This document shows, piece after piece, positions 22,421 to 35,359 of a stretch of DNA of 64,000 nucleotides. How positions within the stretch are numbered: position 1 is the first letter of the stretch; every line of letters starts with the position of its first letter. Below the pieces are notes generated by a model. It saw only the letters and a list, made by a program, of their open reading frames with translations, was not told the origin of the DNA and made no database searches. The translations under genes and the position numbers were made by a program. The stretch covers positions 38,143,250-38,207,249 of the forward strand of contig CM075103.1 of assembly GCA_037576195.1 (NCBI GenBank), written 5' to 3'. The DNA is from Phytoseiulus persimilis (Eukaryota; Arthropoda; Arachnida; Mesostigmata; Phytoseiidae).

Positions 22421-25270
22421 CCGAGGGCGACCTGAAATACCCCGCTGTATGCCTTCATGCTGCTCAAGATTATCCAGACAATCATCCATCATCACAGATA
22501 CACCAAGCGATATGAATGCTAATAGAGGTGAGCCACGAGTTTTGTGAATGGATGATGATACTCCGACCGATTCTCGGAACGGTTATGCTGAGGAAGGAGC
22601 GATATGGCGAAGAGCAGAACCTGATTCTGACAAGAGCAAATCGCCAGCGCAAGAAGTCTAGCATCCTCGAAAGATTCTGGTGTGCATGTTCACACACGTC
22701 GCTAGGGGAAGGGAGGATGGGAACGCGCAGACGACGTGTTCTTCGGTATCTTGCGACTGTCTGGGTATAAAAATTGTGAGAGCGGCGATTCCTAACGAGC
22801 TGTGATATTGGCCGGATGTAGTCAGCAGGGAAAAAAAGCGGAACCAGGGTCCTGGCAGGGCAGACCACCTACAGGAAATTAGGAAAGCTTCGTTCCAGCT
22901 CGGTGGTCATGCTCCCTGTAGAGGAAACGATTTCCCAACCCCGTATGTGCGTGCTCGAGCTGCTCCATTGCAGAAAGCAGAGCTCATGAGCTGATTCTCC
23001 TCAGGCTTAGGCTCGAATCAGATCGCTTCTGGTTCAAGCCCTTCTCAACAATAGAGCAGTCTCGAATCATTAACGGGTAGGAGTTTCTTCGTTTTTGTCC
23101 AAATAAAACTCATACTCGCCCGTAATGAACTCCGGAAAAATCATCACCTGGAAGTGGGCAGACGAAAGCGACCGAACGGCTCCCCCAGTGCACTTGATGT
23201 GAGGAATATCGGAATTTCGCCGAGTGAATGCAAATGGGGTGAGGCGAGTTTTCGCTCCATTACTGACTCTTTCTCTCCCTCTCCCTCTGGCTCTGTATTG
23301 CCTCCCAATTCGGACCGCGTGCGTGTGATACTCTCATGAACGAGGAGAAGACGCGCTCCGAATCCGACAGCCTTGCGAGCGGACCAGCTGCTGCCGCTTG
23401 ATTCCCATTCAGCAATATCATACCACTCTGCTTGCGGATGAACGAGCCGACGGAGCTCGGACGTTCTGTACGCCAGAATCATTCGAATTTCTCTTACTCC
23501 ATTTCTGACCGATGCGGGGTCTCAATATTCTCTACCGGGCGCCTCCGAGGAAGTGAATAAACAGTGAGCGACGAACAAGGAGTCGATGCTCGAGCTCCTC
23601 CTGCGTCCGATGGAACGTGTTCGTGATTCTGACTTTCTCTAGTTGAGCTGCTCTACTCCCAGAAGTCTTTGAAGCTCGCGAAATTCGCTCACGTTCCAAT
23701 GCTCCGATTCGCTGACCGTTACGGCTCTCTTCACAAAAGCTGAGAATCGAAGAACACTTTCGGAATTCATTTGGATCGGCGCGAAATACGTGAGACGGTG
23801 CTTTCGTTGCAGAACAGTGCAACCCGCGCCATTAGCCGCGTTCAAAGTATCAGCGGTGACCGATGGTGAGCTGAATACTGCGCTTTGACAGTTCGACGGA
23901 CAGTGACCGAGAATGTGAGTCCTGGCGAAGCGGGTTCCGCTACGAAAATCAGTTGCGGGGGTGTTGGAACGAGAACAACTGTCGTAATGACGTTGACGAT
24001 ACCGTACACGGTGTGCATATTCTGAACATCATTACTAATGGACGATTCTGTTCCGTCCGACGCGATTATTTGTTTTCCATCGCATGCGATGGATCACAAA
24101 TCTCTGCTGAGCCTTGTTTGTGCTGTTAAATGATCTCTCAATGATCCTTTGCGGAATTATGGCTCTCATTTTCATCCCCGCTGCATCGCTGCCTTGATGG
24201 TGACTCGAGATTGCGCTGCATACGAGCTGACATAGAAGTGGTATCGGTTCCGAAGAATTGACCCGGATTGGATCCAATACGAGTCCGGAGTTCCCGTAGT
24301 TCTAACGAAAGACAGCGAGGAACGTTTTCTAGATCATGAGACAACGTTAACGTTCAGGAAAAGTAACGCAAGCTTCGGGTAGCCCGGATAGCCGCTATCA
24401 GACGTAATCTCCGGGTTGAATGTTCTGATAAAATCACATATTCTCCGCTCAGAATCGGGTGAGTGCGCGGGAGCCAGCCTCATCTGACTAAAATTTTGAG
24501 GGAACGACGGCTCATCCTTTAGGTATGAGTGAAGCGGCAGTTTGTTCAGCGCGCCTCGTCAATTTGTCTCTGCTGAGGGATATTCTCATCGCCCCTCTGG
24601 TTCGAGGGCTCTCTTTTGGGTTGGACAGAAAACCCCGATGACATGGGGGAATTTAATTCCGAAATTGGATTCGCTCTCGGGGCTTCCGTCAAACCATTCT
24701 CGAGTCTTCGCATGTTTGCAGCGATCAGAGCGCGCCAGTTGTGATCTTCTTTTAACTCGAAAGAAACAGTCGATCAACGTCGACCGGCAACCGTGCCAGG
24801 TCACTCTGAGAATTCGGCTCACATTGTCTCCCAGGGTATAGATATGAACGTATTTGAGGGCAATAAACAGGCAGAATAGATCGCAAATCATGTGTTTATC
24901 AACTCGATGATAGGATGGCTTCGACCCGATCGTGTCGCTTCTGATTGCAGCTCAAATATCGACAAATGGTGGCAGGCCGTGTGCTAAGATCGTCAGCAAG
25001 TTACGTGAATCGACAGTAGCCTCGGGCGACAGAAATTACGTTGGCCGCGAATAGCATCACCCGCGAGGCGATTAGCTCGTTACGAAATCGGTACAGATGT
25101 TCCGCGCTTCTGATCCTTGTCAGTCAACTTATCAGATAGATGAGTTTATCATTGAATGACGACGATACTTCCATTCATCGGATATTCGACGGATCGATCC
25201 GCTCGTTATGGTCTCAGAAACGGATTCCACGCACTCGGTTCCTCATTCATGACTCCAACTCGACTACTCG
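22421..25270. other. Anonymous stretch, no supported gene
   Basis: Only overlapping short frames. No domain, RNA gene, repeat or clear splice-bounded exon seen. Confidence 0.5.
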
Positions 25271-25699
25271 ATGTACTTACTACCTGTTCTGAGATTTTCT
25301 GTTTTGAGTTTTCCCCAATTCACTGACTTACAGTCCTTTTCCTCCCGGGATATCCGGCCCAGATGGTCAGATATTTCGAGCGGGGAGCAAATCATTCCTC
25401 CTCTCGAGATGGCGCATGCGGGAAAAAGGCGTGGAAACCATCGACGAGAGAAGTGTGCCGCGTTTCCTATCAAAGTAATTTCCCGACCGAACAAAGCTCC
25501 CGAAGCAATGAAATGCTTGACCCGAGCAGCCGAACGATCGGGAAAATGTCTGAATCTTATCCATCGCTCCAGGAAGTTGAGCTGTTACGATAGAGCAGGA
25601 AGGCATCCAAAACCAAATCGGGAGAGGATGGACTTTTGTTCGAAATCGACATGCTTCGATGTGTTGTGGAGATTTTCTCGCTCGATGCGATTTGTTTGA
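25271..25699 (+). CDS. Hypothetical 142-codon ATG frame, doubtful
   Basis: Plus frame with an ATG start and a hydrophobic first stretch (MYLLPVLRFSVLSFPQF) that could be a weak signal sequence, then a basic, serine-rich remainder. Nothing recognised. A frame this long occurs by chance in a window of this size. It is listed because it and the 205-codon frame at 25802 are the only sizeable ATG frames close together on one strand. Confidence 0.12.
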   Translation: MYLLPVLRFSVLSFPQFTDLQSFSSRDIRPRWSDISSGEQIIPPLEMAHAGKRRGNHRREKCAAFPIKVISRPNKAPEAMKCLTRAAERSGKCLNLIHRSRKLSCYDRAGRHPKPNRERMDFCSKSTCFDVLWRFSRSMRFV

Positions 25700-25801
25700 A
25701 GGAGATACATCAAAAACGTCCGAGCTTCTCTTCTTGGCCAGAGCGCCGTAATTCTGCTACGAAATTCCGGAAGTCAGCTGTCTCCCGCATTTTCGTCCTC
25801 T

Positions 25802-26419
25802 ATGAACGAACCCCGTCATTGTGTCGCTACCGCATCATCGCTTCTTTCCTGGGCGCTGACGGGAAAGAACGAACTCGGGCTTTCTGGTTTCGGTAGCCGT
25901 GCTCAGACTCGTGAGCTTCATCGGCGCGGAGCGGAGTCCTCCAGAATATGGTGGACGCTCTGGCTCCTCGAGCCATTCAGGAAGCGTCGAGGCGCGCCGC
26001 AGTATCTCAGAACTTCAATGCTGCTTGGTAGACACGGTGCTGTGTTTTTCTCCGATGAGATGGCTCTGAACGGTCGGATGCGCAAGTTGAAGCATTCTTT
26101 CCGAGCGGAGAAAATATTCTCCGCCGCGCGAGAAAAGACGAATAAGTCGTACGAATTTGAATTGGGTTCGACTCAGTGCGAAGTAAGAGAAAAACGCGCG
26201 GCTCTAAAAACTGCAACGACATTCAACGATTTTTGTGAGAAATCAAAAATTCGAACAAATAAAAATGTACCGTTGCAGTGGCACTGTTTCCTTTCTGTCT
26301 TCCGCTCCGAAAAGGACTTTCGAACCAAGATCGGAGCAAATCGAAACAGAATCAACAGCACGCGGCGCAGCGGCGGCTGTCGAAGCCAGACGCAGTTGGT
26401 GAAGTCGTTAAAGAAGTAG
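25802..26419 (+). CDS. Hypothetical 205-codon ATG frame, unidentified
   Basis: The longest plus-strand frame in the window, beginning ATGAACGAACCCCGTCATTG. The translation is basic in its second half, with Lys/Arg-rich sections such as KLKHSFRAEKIFSAAREK. No signal peptide, membrane segment or domain is seen. A single frame of about 200 codons is near what chance gives in 64 kb of this composition, so coding status is open. The frame runs through the hairpin at 26210-26279. It could also be an uninterrupted exon of a larger gene; no splice signal decides this. Confidence 0.2.
   Translation: MNEPRHCVATASSLLSWALTGKNELGLSGFGSRAQTRELHRRGAESSRIWWTLWLLEPFRKRRGAPQYLRTSMLLGRHGAVFFSDEMALNGRMRKLKHSFRAEKIFSAAREKTNKSYEFELGSTQCEVREKRAALKTATTFNDFCEKSKIRTNKNVPLQWHCFLSVFRSEKDFRTKIGANRNRINSTRRSGGCRSQTQLVKSLKK
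26210..26279 (+). repeat. Imperfect 70-nt hairpin, microRNA-precursor-like shape
   Basis: ACTGCAACG-ACATT (26210-26223) pairs with AATGTACCGTTGCAGT (26264-26279), one bulge. An inner stem ATTTTTG/CAAAAAT closes an 8-nt loop (TGAGAAAT), separated from the outer stem by an uneven internal loop of 3 and about 10 nt. The size suits a pre-miRNA but the internal loop is large. No known family recognised. Confidence 0.35.
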
Positions 26420-26429
26420 TTGGTCTACG

Positions 26430-29400
26430 GAAAAGAATTTTTCGGGGCAGGGCCTTCGTTCGAGTGATTTTTGACCAAAAAACTTCATCGGAAAGCGGCG
26501 AGAAGACGTAGCCGGCCCCGAGCGTCGACCAATCGATGCCTCGCCGGTCAGTCGGACGATCGATCGCTCGACGGAGGAGAACCGAACGGACAACCAGTGA
26601 ACGAAAGACGAACGAAACCAGGAAATATGCTTCCCAAAAGCGATAATAATTTATTTTCAGTCCGACAACAGATCTAGGATCGAGAAGTTCGAACAGCATA
26701 GACATAATCAGGGACAAAAAAAACGAGGATGTTTTCTCTTCATGCGCTGTGGATAATGTACTCAGCCGTTTCAATTAGGTGCGAGTCCGGTAACGAACTC
26801 CAGGAAACCACATCGAATGGGCACCGCAAAGTTAACAATCATTCCTCCTTAATCTCTGCTGCACCAGCGGCGCCATATGGGGTGGAGAAGGGTACACCTC
26901 TGACCCGCGGTTTCCCTTCAGCCAACGAAGCCGCGTCGTTACGATCACGATCGAACACCGCCCGCCCCTGAGACCGTGTCAAATGATGGTAAGCATCCTT
27001 TGAGAAACCCCCGTTCCTCCTGCCCGTTTTCTACTCCGTTCCATCTATGAGGTGCCCTATTTGAAGAAATAACGTTTCTGTGGATTTTCATTAGTACACT
27101 GTTGTTGACTTCTTTGTCTCGGGTGGTGATTTTCATCGGAATCTTCTCAACCGTCCGTTAAGAGAAGCGAGGAATCGGAACGGTGAAGTAGTCCCCCGAC
27201 CTCATTGCATCCGATGCTGAAACCGATCTGGTGTCAGAATTCAATGGGAACGGTCGACGAAACAAAATTCTCAAACCGGAATCCTCCTTTCAAACATTGA
27301 AAAAAGTGGAATCTCCCTTTGTGGAGAACTTCACATGCGCAATTCGAAGCGCTTGCCATTCTCTGGAAGTTGGAATAGAAGAATTCAATTCGGAAGATGG
27401 ATTTAGCTGTCACTTCCGACATCGGAACGCGACTCATCTAACGATTTTGCGAGGTAGCAAATAACTATATCGAAGAAAGCTTGCAGGAAATTTCTTTCGG
27501 AATTTTCAAAGAAGATTCGTCCGATTGGAAGCGTCGACTGATCGGGTTGATAATGCTCGACCCATATGCGAAATCGTCGATGACTCCTTGAATCGAGGGT
27601 CTTGACCGCTCGATGGACCCGAGACTCGAGTTCAAAGTATCAAGGTATCTCATTCTATAGGAGGAATATTCTTCCTCTGAATGGAAAATTAGACTGCTTC
27701 CGAACTTCAGGCCCAGAGGAGAGTTTCGTCGATCCGCGGGCACCGCCCACCCGTGGCACAGACCGCATTTGAAGTGAACAAAAGTCGACGCAGATATCGC
27801 GTAACAGGCTGCAACAACAACTGTCAAAGCTCAGAAGCCGGGACTTGGACGACAACGTTGTTCGAGTCATGAATCGAAGAGGATGAATCCGAAACGTCGT
27901 TCTCGAGACGGGCAGCCTCTTCTGCTCATTCGCTATCGCCAGGAATGGGTTCATATCGACGAATCGATTCTCCAGACTAAAACGTCCACCCATTGAATCC
28001 GAGCTGACCCCCCTCCACGTCATCTTCCGCTCTCATATGTTGACCAAAAGAGGGTGTTCTTCCCTCAAAACTAATCTCGATACAGGGATGGGTTAACGTT
28101 ATGTTTCGAGTGCTATACGTGCGTCATTGAGAACGTCACTTTGAATGGGAGGGTGATCTCGCGCGATGCCGGCTCCAAGGAGCATATGTATAAGTGATGT
28201 GTGTCCAGTCGAGCGTCCCATGTGTGGGAAGCCTATGTACAATATACGCGCACATCACTCGGGTGTTCCGACACAACTTCCTCCCAAGTCATGATTCCGA
28301 TCGGGGTCTGCAGCACGCTATCCAGTCTACTTCTACGTTTGCCACAGCAACCGGCAAGGGATTCAGTTGATCTTTTTGACTTTTTTCCTCCCCTGTTGTG
28401 CCGTCGTGATTGACTTTGCCGGCCGGTCGCTCAGTCAGCCAATGAGCCAGATCAGCAAGCGGGCAGCGAGCCTGCATGCTCTGGCGGCCGCCTGCCAGGA
28501 ACCGATCACACAAGACAGTTTTCAATAGGGACACAGTCCTTTTTTCTCTCGTCTCCGTTCGAATTTTGCCATGTGATGGAAACTGCCGTTCTGGGGCCGG
28601 AGTCGTTGCGATTCGCACGCCCGGAGTTGTCGTTGTTAGGCCGCGGTGGTGCTGTTTGAATGAATGGGAATCTACGTCGATCGCCGCGGACACCACAGTG
28701 TCAGAGGTCAGCCCGAATGCTCATCAAAGTTTATCGGAAGGACGTGCTCATGCTCTGGCACCGCTGCCGCTCCAGCGTCGATAAATAATAATCACAGCGA
28801 TGATGCCGACCGCCGGGTCCGGTTCCCTCGGTAGCAGCATTGAACATTCTGGCCCGATTTACCCCGAACGATCTGATCCTGGGAGCTCATTCGATTTCTC
28901 CCCGAGGTGCATCTCAGAACTTCTCTCAGTGACTCCTAATCATGGGAAGATATCCCGATCTCTCGAGGAATTCTCGAAACGTGTCCGTTTGAAAACTTGT
29001 TCCAATCCGAAGATGAGTGAGACACCTTATTAGATGAATCCAAGGTTCTCAGCCCGTTTTGCTTCGCTGACGTTTCCCGTCGGAGAATGCTTGTAATCAG
29101 CATTAGGTGAGCGATTATCGTGACTGATTGATGGCGGGATCCAACGCCGTCGCTGATCTCTGGAATGTCTGGGTTCGCAGCGGTGGCAAAAAACTGCAAT
29201 CTGGACTTTGAGAAGTCGCGATGGCGGGAGAAGTTTCTTCGGGGGCCCTAACGGTCCCATCAGGAATCGGCTCCAAAATCAAAGAGCTCAGAGACTATTC
29301 GTCCGCACCTCTCAATGTGACCAAACCAAAAACCTGGAGGGACTTGCCGACTTCCAGCTTGTTGCATGATGTCATGCCGATGAACCACAGGGGATCAATG

Positions 29401-32400
29401 AATATTCCATTGTCTCCAGCGATCATATTCGTAAGAACTCGGATCCTCGGATTCTGAAAAACACCCAGCTTTGATGTCTGTTAGAAAAGCTTCCGGGGAG
29501 TCGTAAGAGGAAATGACCCGATCGTTTGTTTCTCTTGGAGTTTTGCAGGCTGTTGCCACTGCCAATATTAGATCTGGTACCGCGTTCTTGGTCGAAGTAG
29601 TGGTAGCATAGTGCGTCCGCATGGACTTGCGGATAGTTGCGAATAGCACGGCTATATCCCTCAAAACTCACTCTTAGTGCCCTCACAACCTGTGGCAAAG
29701 ACGCGAGTGGAAACGAGATTCATCTTTCCGAAAGGAACCGAAGGGAAACATTGAGATAAGGTGACGAGCCGCGCGACAGTTGTGTGCCCGGTGCATTGAC
29801 GAGGTTGAAAAATGTCCCTGCTGACACAAGTGTCGTCGCACCGCAGAAAGTTCGGCGGTTCGTCCGGCGGCCAGAAACGGTCTCGTCTAGCAAATTTATG
29901 TTTTTCCCCGCTCACAAAAACAAAACTGGCTACCGCCGCACATCCAGCTTAGCTGATAGATAAGCCGTGAACCATTCCTTTCCGGGATGGGACGATATAC
30001 AGAATTAGAGCTGCGTGACTCCAGAAGCTGCAGATCAACTCGGAGACCGATATCGAGCCCAGAAGACGTTACGCTGGTCGAGAATCGAGGGCCCGAAGTC
30101 AAACACGGGAACGAACAATCGAACAGGGGAACGCGTCGTGTCTCCCGATACCTGTTTCTTCGGAACGTTCTCCACACTGGAACGAATCCCAGATACTCCG
30201 GGGAAGAAGAGCCAGCGTAGACAGAGTCTTTTCCTGAAGAAATTCGTCAGAAAGTTGCGTCGGCGTGTCAGTGTGACGCAAGATATCGACAGCATTTTTG
30301 GAAATGATCGTTTTCCAAGAATGTCGTCGGAGCCGTCTCACGCTTAAAACCCTCAATTTCGCTCGTCCGCTCTTCGCCACAACCAGCGTCCACAACAACA
30401 TTCAACCGGCTACATTGCCTATAGCCGCGATTCTGATAGAAATACGAAGAAGTCTGCGCAACCGAGAAAATGACTCACTCACACGAAACGGAACCCGGTC
30501 GAAACGAGGATAGCCACGAGTCTCGGCTGGTCGCGATGCATCTGACTGAGTTAGCTCACTCAGTTCCGGAACGTGACGCATCGCAACGCTGGCCCGGTAT
30601 TCGCTGTTTCCAGGGAATCCGAATTCCATCGACAGGAACACGCATTCAATTCGCTGCGAACATGGTCGAGCAAGCTTCGGAAGCGAATAACCTCTGATCA
30701 GCAATGAAGTTCGTTCGGTCGCTCGGACCGATGGACGTGCTTTATCGGACTGTGGCTCGGTACGACAGATCCGCCTCGCTCACCCCACCCAGTTCGTCTC
30801 GCAGCAGTGAAAGTGGAACTAGCTGTCAGAAGCCTCGAGACATCGGTTTCAGTGGCCAGGCCGGGGTCAGTGAAGGGACACGTTGGGCTTTCGGTCGCAT
30901 ACAGATACACTGCCCGTTAAAATGAGCGAACCGTTCTGCGCGATGGTCAACAACCATCTTGCGATGCCGACAAGGAAAGCGTCATGATGCGGTTGTCCGA
31001 AAAGTGAACACTCGCAGCTTGTTTCAGTCAGCGAGGGCCGTTATGACTGAAGCGCGATGCTTCGAAATGTAGATGGCATTGACGTGAGGTCGACTCACGC
31101 CAGCTCGCCCGCCGGCCTGCCGGCCTGGCTCCATTCCGACGATCGTACCTAAATCTCACCGCGTCTGGGCCATCCTCGTGGCGTAGGGTTAACCAAGCTA
31201 GCCGGTGAGAGCTGAACGGACCGGGCACACTTGAGTACTTCCGACGTATGACTTCTAGAATGCGGAGTTGTCTCGGCGAAATCTTCGCCCCCCGAAAGCC
31301 GACCGCCGCTAGTTGATCTGCTTGGTATCAACGCAAATCATTGGCGTGAATGGCTTTCACTTCAAGCACAACATCGATTCATCGTGTTGATAAGAGGCTT
31401 CTTTGTTTGCAAATCTAGAGCCAACTCAAGGGCGGTTATTATTTCCGTCGGTGCCTCAGTTTTGTACGCTACCGCTCTGTGGTTCCACATGGTTGAATCC
31501 TCTGACCACTTGTCTCATCTCTACTCACGTGAGAACTCTGTAATGCTGACTCTAACCTGTCCAGATGCATCCTGAGAAGGGTTGCGTGTGAGGGTCTCCA
31601 TGGTCGTTCGTTGTCTACCACGCGCACCACGGTGCTCATATTTAGACCACGACTGACTCGGATCTCCGATCTTCCCCCAATGATATCGCGTGATTGGTAT
31701 CTTGGGATTCGCCCTGGTTCCCCGTTCTCCGGTTGCGTGAGGCAAGCCTGATCAGAATCGAAGACCTTCCAGCAGTGACGACGAAAACGGCCAGTCGAGT
31801 GCTTTGGGAACCGTTTACCGGGAACGCCGGAAACCCACACCCCGAGAGATTCTTCAAGCCCCTGATGCAAGCCGGGGCCTGCATAATGCGACCCCCCGCT
31901 TCATCGGTTAATATGGTCCTCTACCGACTTGTTCCGCTTGTGCGTAGTTCCTTGTATCAGGGGCGCTGACCACCGAGTCACGCCGACTGGTCGTGAACTT
32001 TCCCGCAGGCCCGACGGAAGGCATTTCCGCCCGAGCTCAGAGATCGGAATCTTTCGTATGTTTCCTAAACCGCTGTTACTTCCTCAAAGTTATGCAGTCA
32101 GCATACCGTCCGTTCAAGTCCGCTCCAAGCGTCCCCATTCCAGCGCATGCTTGAATTGGAAGAGAGATCCCAACTCACTGGATACCCATCTCAGAAACAC
32201 GGATGACACGCGAGCGTGTCTCACCTCCGTGTCGGTTTTAACGTGGTGTGTGAGATACCATGAGCTACCATAGCGGACTTCTCATATACAGCATCGGCTG
32301 TTCATTTGACAGCGACATCTGGCCAAGTTACGGATGTATTCTTCCTCTTCACAAGTTGCATCCGCCTTCATTTGTGCTGCCCACTTGTGCGCTGGAGCTT

Positions 32401-33660
32401 CCGACAGTGGTCTTCATCGGACTTCGAGCGAGGAACACAAAGGCCACGCTGGAATCGTGATCTCATTAGTCTCAGACGGCGGATGCCAGTTTTCAAGAGC
32501 CGTCCGTTGCTCTCAAACCCGTCCATTTTAGGTTCTGTCGTTTTTTTTCTGTCGAGTGACCGAGCCCCGAAACTGTTGATGGCGCTCGCTGAAAAACAAG
32601 TCCGAAATATGAAGAGAGTTCATGGAACTACTCGGGTTCCAGGAGAACAACGATTTTCGGAATAACAGATGAACGGCTTCTCTGCCAAATTTACGATTTT
32701 CCAATGTAGGCAAATGAGCGCTCGCGTGCGTTCCAGTCACAGAAGTGCATAAAAAGTTGATTCATTTCTCCTGATAGTTTGTGCATTCTTCCTTCCCGAT
32801 TCCGTGTGCGTATCTCCTTTCTCACACAGCTCGGAGCAGGAGTGGTTGCCGCGAGTTTCAGCTGATGAGATCAACTTCGGCGGCGGTGGCGGCGGTGGAG
32901 GTATTCCACAAACCACATTCGGCTAAAAGGCTCCAGCTAGTGCCCCGTCGGAAGCCGGCGAAAAGCGACCACACCCCAGAGCCATTGTTGGGGTTCGAGC
33001 AGCTGCGTCTCGAAAGGCTCGTCGTCTCGTTTTCCTTCTCCGGGAAGAGCTTCTCTGGTTCCACCTCTTTCTGGAGGAAGGCAGATTCCGACAGCTCTTT
33101 CATTTCCATCCGAGAAATTATGGCATTTCTCTTTAGGGCAAGCAGAACTCTATGCGATGCTGTTTCAAAGCGCACACAACCGATCGTTCGAGCCCCACCC
33201 CACCGAGGGAGAGGAAGGGCAGCCACGTAGTCTCGCGATTCAGATTGCACCCGCCCGGCACTTTCGCATCGGATTTTCCTCGGAATATCATGAATTTTGA
33301 ATCGACATTTTTCTGTGATTTCGGGCTAGACTCGGGTTCAAATATGATCGATTTACTGCAGCTGTGACAGGATGCAGGTAGAAGCCGCTCGCCTCAGAAA
33401 AACTGAAGAAGGGGAGCACTGTCAGCTGTGGTGGAGAGAGATCCGTGGAGAGGGTGGGGAAGGGAAGCATGGGGTCTACCCGGCATTGCTCCGATCATCT
33501 AACTGTCAGTTCTGTTCGGACAGTGACCCGGGATAAGTTTGTGCGAGACTTTGTGAAGCCAAAAAGGAATTCAACATGAGCATCTGCAACGGCGAGGATC
33601 TTACATTCAGGAGGTACGTTCGGTACCTCGCGTAGCGAGCCCGAGGAAAGGCTGCGGGTA
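26430..33660. other. Anonymous stretch, no supported gene
   Basis: Many short overlapping frames on both strands, none identified. Minus frames at 29395-29915 (for example SFEGYSRAIRNYPQVHADAL near 29640) and at 29030-29200 look like eroded mobile-element protein but match no family I can name. A minus frame at 32858-33250 has an acidic, Glu-rich middle but no splice or domain support. CpG-rich direct repeats such as GCCGGCCTGCCGGCCTGG lie near 31110. Confidence 0.45.
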
Positions 33661-33730
33661 TTTTTTTTTCAACGAATCCCGATTCGAACGAGGCCGTTGC
33701 TGGCAGGTTTTCGAAGTTATCCCGAAATTC

Positions 33731-33744
33731 GGGGGGGGGGGGGG
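33731..33744 (+). repeat. G14 homopolymer tract
   Basis: Fourteen consecutive G, preceded by CCCGAAATTC so that CCCGAAATTCGGG forms an almost perfect short palindrome at its left edge. A T9 tract precedes it at 33661. Slippage-prone; its length in the assembly may be unreliable. Confidence 0.9.
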
Positions 33745-33749
33745 CGAGG

Positions 33750-35330
33750 CGGCACCACCCCGCGACCGCTGTCAGGAGTATAAGCCAATCCGATTGAAGG
33801 AAGTGGCAACTCGGGTTCGCTCTGTCCCCCTGCCTCCGAAACCGTTGCCTCTTCGAACCAGTGTTTTCGATATGGGGCCAATGGCCCTATATCTGATTCG
33901 AAGTTCGCATCCATGTGCTTGGAATCCAGAAGCCGCTTCGAAGTCATGAGAGCCCATACGATTGAGCCATTCTGAAACCAATCCGGTCCGGAAGGGCACG
34001 TGATATGAATGCGAGATCTCTTGGATCTCGGAAAAACTGGCCAGGACACGTTCGACTCTACATTGGATCTTTAAACCTCCTGGCAATCAACTTCTCCTTC
34101 GGATTCGAACCGAATAGCATCGGTCACTCGTTATTGGAACACTGTTCGCTCGACTTTGGGTTCTGAATCAAGGTTATATCAGGACTGGGAGCCGACAGCT
34201 GTTTTTTTCCGAAGCAAAGCGAACTGACGGGCGAGCACAACAAGCGCTATGCATTAAGGCGTTCCCGTGTCTCGCGCATCACATAAACGGCCGACAGGCT
34301 GTGCGGCTCGCGTACTTAATTTCGTAGCTAAGAGATTCCCAAATTTGATGGTTCCTCGACGTTTCTCGAGCGAGAGTCGCTTCGGAACGACATAAAAGCT
34401 CTGAACTTCGTTTCGAGTCATAAAAAAATCGATGCCATCCAAAATTACAGAGCTGCAGCTCCGGAAGAATAGTTGTCTCCTTCTACAGAGTCTGCCATTG
34501 TTGCTTCCCGGCGATCGTTGGCAACAGCGTGAAAGCATGACTTTGCTCCCGTCAGTTGGCAATGACAGAAGCGATATTGAATATTCGCGTTCCAATCAGG
34601 AGCAACACGTTCCAACAGACGTCTGGAAGCTAACCTAACGATTTGGCAGAATCCAGAGCGGAGTGTTTATCCTATTATCAGCCGACGTCACATGCAGACG
34701 CTCGATCGATATCGGAAACGCCCCCGTTAACCGAACAGAGAACCGATTTCGACGAATATGGTAACCAGGGATCGAGGCTCGGTCGGATCCAATCGGACCA
34801 GAGAATTCTGGGGAAACGAAACCCGAGTTGTTGCTCGGAGAGCTGTTCGGCTAGAGCGACGTCGCCCGATTTGGCAATCGACCGCTATTTTTCGTGGCAT
34901 GATATTCGAATTAATCGCCGGATTCAATCCGGGTCCGCGAGATGCCGGATTCGGCTTCGGTACTCGAGTTCTATCAAATCGCCGTGGTCATTCTCCCGAT
35001 GAAGAGATCGTTTCTTGTCGTTCCCCTTTCATTCCTTCCTTCCTTTCTCGAGTGTCTCTGGGAAACTCGATAAATCCTTGATGCTCTTCGATCTCGTCGG
35101 TTCGACCTCCGATTCGATTCAGGGATCGTGAACGCCGAGAAGTTCACGTTGGCCTTCAACTTAGCGTTCCCATAATTCGTCGGGATGAGTGCTCTATGGT
35201 GTTGGTTTCGGCATCTTGTGACTCCCGTGCCCCTGAATGAAGAGGCCTAGGTGACAGAATGTCTTGACGTGGCCCACCACGAAGCTGCGACAGGGCCTCC
35301 ATGTGATGTAATGATGTCAAAACGAAAGTG
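33750..35330. other. Anonymous stretch, no supported gene
   Basis: Short frames only, on both strands. No domain or structural signal recognised. Confidence 0.5.
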
Positions 35331-35333
35331 ACG

Positions 35334-35339
35334 TTTATT
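35334..35339 (-). promoter_or_regulatory. Possible AATAAA polyadenylation signal
   Basis: Minus strand reads ACAATAAACG about 20 nt after the stop of the candidate exon at 35360. Consensus hexamer; a single copy can occur by chance. Confidence 0.35.
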
Positions 35340-35359
35340 GTAGCTGCTCGGAAGGAGTT

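Noticed and set aside
22273..22485. Minus frame resembling a nucleoside transporter segment (GTIAES, SAMVSAP)
   Set aside because: The likeness is limited to a few residues in the wrong relative positions, and the perfect hairpin lies inside the frame.
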